Origin: Acanthochlamys bracteata
Lineage: Eukaryota; Streptophyta; Magnoliopsida; Pandanales; Velloziaceae
NCBI GenBank assembly: GCA_019914995.1
Contig: CM034129.1
Location: 2,741,725-2,805,724 of the forward strand
Reading direction: 5' to 3'
Length of the DNA stretch: 64,000 nucleotides
The stretch's first letter is position 1, and each line of letters opens with the position of its first letter. The notes under the pieces were generated by a model, which saw only the letters and a list, made by a program, of their open reading frames with translations, was not told the DNA's origin and did not search any database. The translations under genes were made by a program, and so were the position numbers. This document shows, piece by piece, positions 30,501-51,753 of this stretch.

Positions 30501-30616
30501 CGTTAAATACAGTCAACGTGATCAGAAAACAATCTATGACAAGAGTAAGCAATAAGCAAGCAGCAGAGACTTACTTCAGTCACATCTTTCGCGATTGTTG
30601 GACCAACTTCACCCAT
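27513..30616 (-). CDS. OASTL: O-acetylserine (thiol) lyase (cysteine synthase), cytosolic type
   Basis: Ten coding exons (minus): 30616-30575, 30472-30363, 30261-30204, 29860-29597, 29515-29378, 29231-29180, 28747-28668, 28173-28114, 27990-27910 and 27605-27513, for 325 residues. The enzyme joins sulfide to O-acetylserine to make cysteine, using pyridoxal phosphate. Lys49 in CSSVKDR is the PLP lysine. PTSGNTG (76-82) is the substrate-binding loop, GTGGT (184-188) holds the cofactor phosphate, and [16 protein letters not shown] is the loop that binds serine acetyltransferase in the cysteine synthase complex. There is no transit peptide, and the N terminus [20 protein letters not shown] matches cytosolic OASTL-A-like proteins. 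All introns look GT-AG. The gene diverges from XRN4 across about 1.3 kb. Confidence 0.95.
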
Positions 30617-31899
30617 TGTATCAACTCAAACTGCAACAGTGATTCAAAGATTAGAAACTAGTTGCTTCAATCATTCATGCACCACAAAAGGCATCAAAGT
30701 TAACAGCCCTTCTATTAACAGAAGATCAAGATCAAAATTGTTTCTTAAAGAATGAAAGAAAGACAAAATATGTCAAAACTTTGAAATTCCTACATCTAGA
30801 TTCCTCATAAACATCGTATTCTCGTCTACTTCAGCAAAATGGTCAACAGATAGTGTGAATCTTAAATTTTCAGGAACTAAAAAATTCTAATTTTCATAAA
30901 AAACATTGCATATTCAGAAAGATTAATCCAAAACTATTGATACGAAGACCAAAAACTTCTGTATTACCATTTCCAACAATCCCGATGCATTATGAATGCC
31001 GAGAAAACGATGAAATATCATGTAAAAGACAAGCTTTCATACTGTATATCAAACAACATAAAAAACTTCTACTGATAATGAAAAACAACTAACTTGAAAG
31101 AAAAAAGAAATACAAAAATCTTAATTTAAATCCTGCCAACCCAACCTTGAACTTGTCGATCGATTAACACACAAACAAAAACAAATCACGATACTTGTAG
31201 AGTAGTTTTATTCATGGAGTACCTAGAAAATGAGAATTGCGGCTTTTGGAAAAGATCGAAGAGTTTGATGGAGTCGATGCTGACCACGAACAAGATTGGA
31301 ATTTTCGCTCGATAAAAACAAAACGAACGAAGATAAATAAAGATTTTCTTTTTCCGCCGTAGCACAGCGTAGAACTTATCTAAAGTCGCCAATAATGCAT
31401 GCAGACCCACAAGCGTGCCAGATACATAATTAACAAGTTACGACCAATCTCCTGTCCGAGAAATTCGTCCGACATACATGTCCGAGAAATGTTAAGTTAT
31501 AATTAACCCATATTTATTATCTATCTATATATACGACCCTTGTGTCTGTCGTGCAGAGAATCGAAACAAGTTATTTGGACAATTTGAAGGTCAGAACGGG
31601 CCGACCACCACTACCTTTTTCTATAGGCCAAACTAATGGGCCAACATGTATTAAGCATTTTGGGCATTAGGGGCTCATGTAATTGGGCCATTTTCTGACT
31701 CGAAGACTAAACCAATTCTGCCATCTAACTTTCTTTTGTTCTCCCTCGTTATATTTCACGACTCTTCTTCTGTTGTCTAATGCTTTCGCTCGGTTTTACA
31801 GATCAACAAAAGCAAGCAAATTATAAGATCGAGAGATTCGAGAGCGACAGAGATCGATAGATCTGGATATTTGAAATCAATCAGTACAACTGAATTGAA
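30617..31899. other. Shared region between divergent OASTL and XRN4 genes
   Basis: This contains the OASTL leader (probably with one or more leader introns from about 30617 to 31400) and the XRN4 leader just upstream of 31900. No protein-coding frame was recognised. GGGCCA/TGGGCC-type motifs near 31600-31690 (for example atgggccaac, attgggccat) resemble plant TCP/site II elements that often occur in bidirectional housekeeping promoters. Confidence 0.45.
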
Positions 31900-41260
<9,361 letters not shown>

Positions 41261-43145
41261 CATCTATAAACCATTTAATTTCTTTTATTTTCCTGATTTG
41301 TCTGTAAACACGGAATGTACCATATATCAAGATTTGAGGAGCCCATGTCAGTGTGCTGTAAGTGTAAAAATTTGAATTGCATGAAACAAAGGCTGCTGCA
41401 ATCTGCTCGTATAGTAGAACTGATCTTGAACACAGGCAGCAGATTTCTTGGCTTAGTTTTTTTGCAGAGCTGTAGATTAGAATGATAGTTCTGCTATCCC
41501 ATATATAAGCATAGTTGAAAGAGGGAGGCCAGGGGATTGATAGTTTGGTTAAAAGAGTATGGTTGGGTTGATATGAGCACCCAAAGGAGTGGCTCCTCAA
41601 GAATCTTGCAGGCGTACCTACATTCACTTAAGTTATTATGAGTGCATTTTCTGTGAGCCTAATTAAGTTGTCGTTTAGGATTTTGAATTTCGATGCAATG
41701 ACATGGACTTGCAATGTAAAATTCTGTCTTCCAGAACCAGCGAAAAATATATCAGCTTTTGTTTTGCTGCTGTTAATGTGAAATACAACATGTACGGAAT
41801 AGCAAGCAGCATATGATCCTCGTGTTGGTCCGAGATCCCACAGAAGAACAAGTGCTCTTTCTCTCAAGCTACTACCAAAACTTAGGCGTATGCTTTCAAA
41901 CTAAAAATCAGAAACATTGGATATTCTTATGTACACAGAAATCGCTTAACTTTCAAATTTAATTAAGTTATCAGTATCTAATACCTCCATCCTCAAACCT
42001 TCACTGTCACCTCCAATAGAGTTTTCCTACAAGTTTTTTTATGTAAATGTATTACTTATTAATTTGAACCTCAAATGATTACCAGCTTTGGTATATGACC
42101 GAGGAGCAATATCCGCATAAGCATGCATGATAAAGAGTTCTGACCTGCATTCTATTTTTCCATTATTGCCATTCCTTACTGGGAAAAGTTGTAAGCATTA
42201 AGAAATCTATTGCGAATTTATCAGTACAAAATTTGAAGCCCTTCTCAAAATTGCTCAAAGTTGAGGTGTTTTTGCAGAATTCTACATGGCCTGACATACA
42301 CAAGAAGTACATACAACGACCAGTCAGGAAGCCTGTCAATGCTGCTGACCAAGATGCTTAATCTTTCCTCAAACTGAGTGCCCTGTGCAACTATCGCTCA
42401 ACATTAGTTATGCCGGAAAGTCACCAGCACGCAAAATCTGAAAACAGATAGCTTTTCCTACCTTTTGAAGTGATAGTTATCATCAAAACCAGGCAGTCAA
42501 CAAAGATGCCCTTTCTCTACATATGCACTATTGGAATTAGAAGAGTCTCCTTCAATCATTCAACTCCTGAGTACATTATCTAAATCTTATATACAACCTG
42601 CAAAAATGAACAAATATGCTCATTATTTGAAAACTCTGAAAGAAGACAGGTAAGGAGAACTAGAGAGAAAAGCCAAATGAAGAGTATCTACGTAAAATAG
42701 GAGAAATTGCCACTACAAGTATTCACCAACACTAACCATAACTTTGATTTATGCTCAACTTGGGCACCTTCCAGAAAAAGCAGAATAGCCTAAGTCCCTT
42801 TCACAAAGGAATTTACAAGAAAACAAAGAGCAAACTAATGTAAAATTTTCAATACTTCCAGCTTAGATTACACCATAAAGTTTTCATACCAGCACAGCAG
42901 AAGTACAGATTTGAATTAGAACTTGTCAATGATGGAAATTCACCAAATAACTGCAATCAACATAAGCTTCCTAAACAACTAAAAAAAGGCATATTAAACA
43001 CAATCCCAGGAAACATATGATGAGAAATACTTGCACTTACCCTAACCATCAGTTAGCATCAAGGTGTCTCATGTCAGATTCCCATAATCCGGCACTGCTT
43101 AATGCATGAGAAAATTTGCATTTCTATTCTTCAGCGTGAAAACTT
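41261..43145. other. Convergent 3' flanks of XRN4 and the PHD/GNAT gene
   Basis: About 1.9 kb separates two convergent stop codons. The XRN4 3' UTR should occupy the left part. A short open frame with exon-like features ends at 42361 (reported as a finding). Otherwise nothing was recognised. Confidence 0.5.
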
Positions 43146-46100
43146 TCATGCTGGTGTATCATTGTCTCCATGTGGATGATCTTTCTCCATGGATCCATTG
43201 GCAGCCTTCTTTGATTCGCAAATATCATTATTTTGCTCATCTTTGTTAGAAGCTTCAAGAAAATGTTAGCAAATTCATGATATCCAGTGAAAAGGAAGAA
43301 CATATAGCAAACAAAATGAGATGTAAGAGCAGACTCGGATGATGTATAGAGATGCACCTGTAGTAATTGTAGCATCAAGGGTAAGAAGAGAATTTTCTTG
43401 TATCTTGATATCATGATGAACTGCCAATGAAGTAGTAACCTGAACATCTATCATGCATGCTTCTGAATTTGCAAAAGCCGTACTTGGTATAGCATCAGCC
43501 TGAACCTTGACCAAAGTAGAACCGAGAAGATTTTCCATAGTGGAAATGTGAAGACAGGCATCCTCAATATCACAATTCTCAGCTGTGTTAAGAGATTCCA
43601 AATTTGTCTTTGAAGAGGAAGCATTTTCCACTGTTATGTTTTGAGAATCACAACCAGAACCTGTCGGACAAATTGAATCTTTACCTGCTATGCACGATCC
43701 ATCACCAGTGCCACCTTGTTTCATTTCAGGATCAAGGGATTCAAGTCGATGACAACTTTTCATCCTAGCGCCAGGTAAAACTTCATTATCTTTGTGCATA
43801 GACTTTTCTGTAACCTGAGGACTACTCTGACTGGGGAGGGGATTACCCACACCCATACAGTTCAAGTAAGATACATGAGATGTTTGTGAAACTCGATCTT
43901 TGTTTCCACTAGGGGTATCCATTGAAGTGGTAGTTTCTGGAGTAAGAAGTGCAGTATCATCCTCTCTGAGAGATGATTTAAATTCAGAAGCAACATTTTC
44001 TTTCACCTTGACTTCAAGAAGTGATGAACCCTCAGTATCAGAAGGCTTGCTGGTCTCTGAAGCAAGGCCATAAGCCTCTTCATCTTTGCAACATGTATCA
44101 TTTTTAGGACAAACAGAAACCTTTTGAACCTCAGAATTGGTTAGCCCAATATCTTCATTACACAATTCAATTCCCAGCCTAACAGAAGAACCATGAGATT
44201 TATCCTCAATTCCATCAAGCTGATCATTGGTTTCTCCAATACTATTTTCTATGGTTGTATCAGAACCTAGATTTTTAGCTTCAGTATGGCCAGTTTGATC
44301 ATCTCCTTTAGTATCTGAGTTACATTCAGAAAATCCACAAGAAGCTGAATCCTTAAGCTCAGCTAAATCGTTATTTACATGCGTGCAGCCGGACTCCAGT
44401 ATACAAGTTGGTGTACTCTTTTCCTTGCATCTTTCTAAAGACTCAGTCTTAGAATCCTTCTCTACAATGGCATGTGTATGATAGGTAGATGATTTTTGTG
44501 TTTCAGAATTGTCATATAATTCAGGTGTCACCTCTGAAGCAGTGCATACACGAGCAGGAGAGCCTGGTCCATTTCCTTCAGTCCCATCTTTCAACATGGG
44601 GGATGGATCACCACCACAATTGGCATTTCTGCTACCAACAGAGGGCATAGAAGAATCATTGGCCACATTAGACCTAGTTCCACATTCAACCTCAGGTGCT
44701 GCAAAAAGATAAAAGGTGAAAAGATCTTTCCTCTTCATCTATTTTGGTAGAACAAAGAGAAGACAATAAAGAACATTTACAAAGAAATTTTCAAAACTAT
44801 TCTTGCCTTTGTCATTGGTTGTTAAAGTGCCAATTTTCCTCAAAATCTTTTGTAGTAAACCAGTGAAAGGGAAGACCAGCATATTAATTGACATAGTTTC
44901 TTGCTTCTGTGGATTTTCTAGAGGCTTGAAGCCAAATACCATTTTCCATGCATCTGTCAACTCCGGAATAGCAGGAATAATGAGTTTCTTGACTTTCAAT
45001 GAACGGAGGGCCTGGATATTAGACATTAGTAAGGGAGAGAAACACAAACCATGTAGAATGCCTGCAAGTTAGATCTAAAAGTATCCAATTGGTAAATGAC
45101 AATTCAAAGCTTAAAGAGTCCAGTTCATGGCATTATTAACAATAACACACAGCACTGAAAAGAAACTATGGAACTTGACAACTTACTGCTTCAATTCCAT
45201 TCACAAGTCGACGACACATTCCTTGACGCCGGTACATATTTCTAGTACCAATAAATGGCATCTCTGCAAGCCTGGTACCATGGATTCTGTTTGGAGCCAC
45301 CAAAACACAATTTACTTATGAATTTCCAAATTATTAACTAGAAACCATACTACAGCTCAATCAAGCTTCAGAGAGATATTCAATACTCACTAGCATTAAT
45401 TGCAAAAGAATAAGGTCTTCTCTCTAACACAAGGACATAACTTTTTGACACTTCCATAATCTATCTAAACCATAGCTCTGAAAAATTAACTAAAAAACGT
45501 TAACTTTAGGCAACATTGCATTTTCCAGATACACCTAATTTGTTTCAAACTATCTAAATACCCATTTCACAGTCAGTCAAATTATCCATAGGATGACAGT
45601 AATTGGAATTCACCTGACTGTTGCAACGCAGATAATTTCATCACTGCGCTCTAAAACAAAAGTATAGAAGCCATGGTAACTCAGCCGCTTGAAGTTCGAT
45701 CTGTAGAAACCCCAAACAATTAACACCAACTGGAACTCCAGAAATTCACACTAAAAAGGTTATTTTAAAGAAAAAGGGAAAGCTCTAAAATATTCATATA
45801 ACTATGCGCGTGGAAATGATATTCTATGTTAAAGACAAGTCCATAAATCCCAGTTGACAGTATATATACTATAGAAGCTAACTTCAACCCAGCTCTGAGC
45901 AACATGATAATAATCTAGACTGTTTTAGGCAACAAAAGCTGGAAGTGCTATAGGCTGTCATATACACATCTAACAAGAATATGGGTTCAAAAAAACTAGC
46001 AAGAGCAGTGATGTGAGATGTATATAGTGTGCTAACTAGATTGTATCCAAAGAAATAACATTTGTTTAAGCTAGGTTTAGTTTTTAATTAAAAAAATAAA

Positions 46101-49100
46101 GCCTTCAATTATAGAAAATCAGAAAAGAAAATAATCTATGAGGCCCTCCTACAGTCTCTCCACCAGCTAGTGGGTGTTGGGATGAGACACCCATCCCCGG
46201 GTATTCCATTATATGTCTTTCCAAGCATAGATAACAAGTTCAAGAGGTCCTCTAAAGATGCATAGGGAGACTCATAGCATATAAAATTATAGTAAAATAT
46301 GCGACCAACGTACCGACAACTATAAAGAACATTATGAATTAGGTTGATGCCACTTCTCTGGTCAATAATGGGAAGAAAGCATTCGTCCATTACAGTGAAT
46401 GCAACAGCAATCTTGGAATTACATAATGCCTTCAATGGAACCGAACAGTTGAAATCTACTGAATTGTCGTTACTGAAACTACGGATGATACTCCATGAAT
46501 ATCCAGAATCCAAGTCATTTTTTATCCCAATAAGGTTCTCAAGGCCTTTAGCAACCTGCAATAGCGCAAGTTAGAACATACACATGATATGAGAACAAAG
46601 AAATTGACCAATCTCACCGCACAATATTCTAAAAGTCAAAGCTTAACTCTACTTAGGATTATTTTCACCTATGTGGGAGAAAATATAAATAAAGCAAGGA
46701 ACATTCAAATATAACAGCAACACTCTTGCTGTTGGTGAAGATAAGTATAAAATAGGGGCAATTATAGATTATTAGGAAATCAAAGATCCATATGAATGAT
46801 TCCGGGCATTGGTTAATCCTGCAGAATGCATAAGAAGGTCACAAGGTTCTGTTTAAAAAAAATGCCCTTCATTGCCCTTCCTCTAGCTCGATTATAATAA
46901 AAACTTAATATACTTAAAGAGAGACCAACAAGTAGAAGAGCAGCATAAAGGAATAAGGAAAGAATAGCCTAATTATCAAGAGGTAAAATTCTACATTAGC
47001 TCCTATCAAACAAGAGTATATACAAACAAGCATTGAAAGTGCAATAGTGCTCTTGATATGACCAGACCACAAGGAGATATTAACTACAAGAAGGTGCTTC
47101 TCGTGATGAATACCGACCACAATGAGGATATTGCATAGAACAAAAACATAATAAAAAGAAAGTGGTCTAGGAGATCGTTTAATGGAACAAATGAAGACAG
47201 GTTAAAAAAGCCCTTAACAGGGACTACATAAACCAAGAATCGATATTCATATTAAAGTGATAATGAAATTACCAGCAAATGAAAATGCCAACTCACCTTT
47301 CTGCAGCTTCGCCCGCAAAATTTTTGTGATCTGTTGGAGCTGACAGTAATAGACTCCCTTTCAGGGATGCACTCTATATGATCTATTGAGTCAAAAAAAA
47401 TGATAACAAAACTAAAAAATAACCAGATAATATGAGTTGAGATCGATATTTGAAAGTACAAAGAGATCGCTCATACATCGCTCCTCGCACTGCAAACAAG
47501 AGAGTAAGGTTGAAGTCTTCGGATCATTTGGTCCAGCAGGTGTATCAGTAGCACACCCACAATACTTGCATGAGCAGTACATGCAGTGCCAATCATCAGG
47601 TGGCAGCATCTGAAGCAAATAAGTCATATCAGCTGAGAAGTGCTTTAAACAAACAACGGAAACATGTTGCACATAAGGCACTAGAAAAGGAAATAGAACA
47701 TAATTTTGGCGTTTGCATTAGTCCCACATAATTTTAGAGAGCACCAAAGTCAACATTTTATTTATCTTGAAAGGAATTATCTTATATTGCTTGTACTTTG
47801 TGACTACTGTGATTGAATGGATTGAATTCCCAATTTCCTTAAATATATAGCTCCATTTAATTCCCCATCAGAAGCATCAATTTAAACCAACATCCAGGGA
47901 CTTCCAAAAAAGCAGACAGGTGAAGCAACAGAAATTAACAACAACAAATTTTAAGTTAATAACAGGTGCACCTGTCATTGTCAAGCCCACATCAAAAAGC
48001 ATACCACAATACCAAAAAACTAGAACATTGAAACATAAAAGGGAAGCTAACACAAAAATTGTTGATATGAACTTCATAAAAGACAAATAATGCACAACAT
48101 AAACGTGAACTGAGAACAAGCTCAGTAACCTGAATGCCTAAGCAACTAAGATGGAAAGTTGAAGGGCAGCTGTCGCAACAGATAAGATCGCCGCCATCTC
48201 CACATATGCCACAGGTATCATCATTTGGGTCATCTCCAATATTCTGCACATTATAAAACCCTCGTTTTTCAGGATCCTCATGCTTTTCCCATGCTTGAAG
48301 TTGGCATTGCATAAGAGATAGTCCTGTCTCATCGACAAATATGTTTTCATATGGCTGGTTCAATTTACTACCAGCATGGACCTCGAACCTTGAGATTGGA
48401 AGAACTTTACTACAACAGCCACAAAGGATACCCTCTCGCATGAGACGTCCTTCTAGCAGCACCTTCGTCTTTTTCTTATTCATATACTTTACCTTACCAT
48501 TAGCTAGCACAACTCCTAAATCAATCATCCAAGAGAGAACAGTTCTTTTCCAAATATAGGGAACATATTCATCACTGCCAGCATCAGCTTCTTGGTTGGA
48601 ACCACGAACCAACAGAGCATATCCTCTTTGCTTTCTATCGCTACTTTGAAATGCCTGGGAACTAGATGCACGGACACCTTTCCCAGAACCTGTCAAACCT
48701 TTTATCTTTTTTCTATCCCCAAGCTCCCTTGACTTTTTTCTCTTCCTCCTTCCACCACAATCCTTGTTTTGAATTTCTTCATGTTCCTTCTTATCCTTTC
48801 TTGATTTCACTATATTGCGCTTCAAAATATTCAAGGACTCCATTCCTAAGGCATCTCTGCTCTCATCATCTGCACATTTCCCTTGTTCTTGAAACGCAGC
48901 AAATGCCTTTGTGATCGACCAATAACTGGTTCCTTGAGGTGAAACGTACACTTTATCATCATAGTCTCTGCCTTTCCTGGGCCTCAATTCAATGTTCCAA
49001 CCAGCATTCAAAAGCACAGTTTTTATCTGTCCTCTTACTTTCTCTTTATCAGTTTTGCTACTTTTCATCAGGCCTATGGTTATGTTTTTTGTACGGATGA

Positions 49101-50588
49101 GAGTTTTAGTAGCAGAGCCACTCTCACCAATACCCTTCACTTTACTTGGTGAGAATAGCTCTTTCTGCCTAGATTTGCTTTCTAATTTTTTTGCCCCATT
49201 GAGTTTGAGTTGTTTGTCCTTTGGCTCATGAGATTTAATTTTCTGGTATGTTTTCTCACCAATTCTAGTTTTCTCCACTTTAATACTGACAGGCTTGAGC
49301 TTCTCCCTTTTTTTTTATCAGACATGCTTTCTTGTTTTACATCAGCAGAATTAGTTTTCCCTAATTTTGCTTCAAGTTGTTTAATTGCCTTAGTCATTTC
49401 CTTAGCCTCTCTACTCTCAGTCTTCTCCTCTGAAAGTGTACTTATCACCTTTTTCTCTTCATGGGATGAATTGGGCATGTGTTTCTCTACTTTCACCTCC
49501 AGTGACCTCATTTTTTCTGTTGTTTTCTCTGCAGAAGATATGCTTTTCTCCGGCTTTCGTTCGTAAAATACTATTTTGTCTTCCTTCTCAGATGAATTTA
49601 AGTCCTCTGCTTTCTCCTCAGTTGATGCCCTTTCATTAGCATTTTGCTCACAGGATGCAGCTTTCCCTTTTGGCTTAGCCAATTTAATCTTCTCTGTCTC
49701 CGCCTCCTGTGACTTGGTTTTCTGAGTCAATTGCTCTATGCTTTCACTTGATTGATCTTGTTTGCTCAAATTAACACCAGAACTGAGCTTCTCCAGGACT
49801 CTAATCCGTTCAGAGAGGGGAGGGGTGCTTTCATCATCCAAAAGGGTCTCTTCACTGCAGCTAAAATCCTTCGCTTCCCTATCTTTGTGACCATCATTGC
49901 TTCCAGCAACCTTCTTGTTGCAAGGCAAAACCTTTGGACTGCTACTTTTCCTGCCAACCCTCACTGTTTTGTCTTTACATGGCTCCCCTCTTTCTTCACC
50001 ACGTAATCGGCCACTCTTACCTTCTGAACTCCTATCCGTCTTGTCATCTGAATGTTTTTTCAGCACCATTGTGTCGCGCTCTGGCTTGCTTCTGTTTCTT
50101 GAATCAGAAATCACCACGCCCTTGATTGTTGCATCATTAAGTCTATATGCAGGAACCATCATCCTCCTTTGGGCAACCATGTTGCCAGCATTCTTCCGAA
50201 CTTCATTTCTGATCAGCTGATGATTCTTCTCTGACTTATCACCATGTTGCCGTCTTACTTCTTTTGAACCATCCAATTTTGTCCGTTTAGCAGAAACTTC
50301 AACTCCTGATGCTGATCCACTACGTTTCCTTAAAGTATCCGAATCAGTAACCTTCTCAAATTTACCATCAACCTGAGATTCGGAAACTTTCTTGTTCTCA
50401 CATAAGCTTGAAGAAACCTTCCTGTTGCTCTTGTTATGCTTGTTACAAACGTGATCATCGGTATTCTTCTTCCCATCAGAAATATCTCCACCATTTTGCT
50501 CATCCACTTTGTGAGAAGACCCGCCGTGCTCATCAGAATCAGAATCGTCAAGAACCAATCGCGGCCTCTTCTTCTCAGCTTTTTCCAT
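43146..50588 (-). CDS. PHD-finger GNAT acetyltransferase-like protein (IDM1/ROS4 family), with a one-base frameshift
   Basis: Nine coding exons (minus): 50588-48130, 47609-47477, 47382-47297, 46555-46314, 45700-45614, 45286-45187, 45011-44807, 44698-43358 and 43252-43146. Exon 1 is 2459 bases and changes frame at a run of nine A (plus-strand T, 49308-49316). One more A would make it 820 codons and restore phase with exon 2, for a protein of about 1586 residues. The first 470 residues are charged and disordered. Then come a Jas/TIFY-like cysteine segment ([20 protein letters not shown]), a PHD finger near 793-850 ([26 protein letters not shown]), a second cysteine cluster (CLQCEERYHIEC, FCGRSC) and a GNAT fold ([30 protein letters not shown]). 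Arabidopsis IDM1 acetylates histone H3 and promotes active DNA demethylation; the function here is inferred. The C-terminal 480 residues are Ser/Thr/Glu-rich. Confidence 0.85.
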
Positions 50589-51753
50589 GATCTCGCTTTA
50601 CTTCTCCATCAAAATCCAGTACAACAAACTCGAACCAGAAAATTCTTGAAAAAACAAAGCCCAAGTCAACAAAGCAATTCGTTAAACGAGATCAAGCAGA
50701 AAACCGGTGATAAACAAGTCGCAACAACCCAAGAAGCAACATCCAGCCATTAAAACCTAGAACAAAATTCGATCAAAACAAACATTAGATCCGAAATAAC
50801 AGCGATATATCAACAAAAATTCGGAAAATAACAGATCAATGACGTTCACCTCTCTGGCTTCACCGAGCGAGCAAACCGGATTGAGGAAGAAGAAGAAGTA
50901 GAGAAGATTCTTTCAGGGATCAACCGACTGCTCCGTGCCTAGGAACGAGAACGGGGAAGGAGAGAGAGATTGGGTTTATAAAGGATTTTTATGGAAAGGA
51001 TTTTTTTTTCATCGCGGGTAAATTAGAAATTTATTTCCTTTTTCTTTCCTAATTTTCTTTTCCTTGGCTACGTGCTGGCTGGCTGGCTGGATACTTGGTT
51101 TATTACTAGTTGCCGTCGCGGTGGATCGAAACTCGTAAATGGGCTTCTTAAAATCGCCTTGGGGTTTGAGTTAAAGGTCGGAAGCCTAGTCTAGTATTTG
51201 GACTCTGGAGTTGGACACGTGACAGACAGATCGAGTCACGTGAAAGATCACCCATCATCAACCATGATATCCTACGTGCGAATAAGGCGCACCCAGGCAC
51301 CAACGAATCATTTGGAATCATCTCGGTCGGCCCTACCCCTCACCGCCGGTTACCGCACCATGCCATAACCTCATTAGCGAAAAACCGTAACACCAATCAC
51401 ACAATTTCAATAAAAAATATTCGTCCCGTACTCCCATGTGTATGTTGACCAAATTTTACAAACTTCTCCTGTCATGGCGATTGAGGATGAATGTTTGACT
51501 GAGGTAGTCCATGTGTAAAACCATCCCTCCAACAATAGCAGTTAAAACATGACACTTTTTACAGTTTGGATCACTACGTGGCAATCTCTAATTGGTTGTT
51601 ACTCTTGACGGGACAGTCCCGGATGTCTTTCATTTTCTTTACTTTCCTCCCGCCAGCATCCAGGCTCTCCTTCTCTTCGAGTTTTTGCCCCGTTAACATC
51701 CGGGATAAGGGTTTGCACCCGATAGAAAGAGAGAGAGCAGATAGAATTTCGTG
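50589..51753. other. Divergent region between the PHD/GNAT gene and the FRIGIDA-like relic
   Basis: The PHD/GNAT 5' UTR probably has a leader intron: a donor GAGAG|GTGAAC reads on the minus strand at 50849-50850, with its acceptor close to the ATG. A purine-rich leader lies at 50880-50990. CACGTG-like motifs near 51218 and 51237 (gacacgtgaca, gtcacgtgaa) are G-box/ABRE-type sites. No other gene was recognised. Confidence 0.45.

Noticed and set aside
49182..50588. Two separate genes in place of exon 1 of the PHD/GNAT gene
   Set aside because: The frames meet at a nine-A run, and a one-base correction gives perfect phase at all downstream exon borders.
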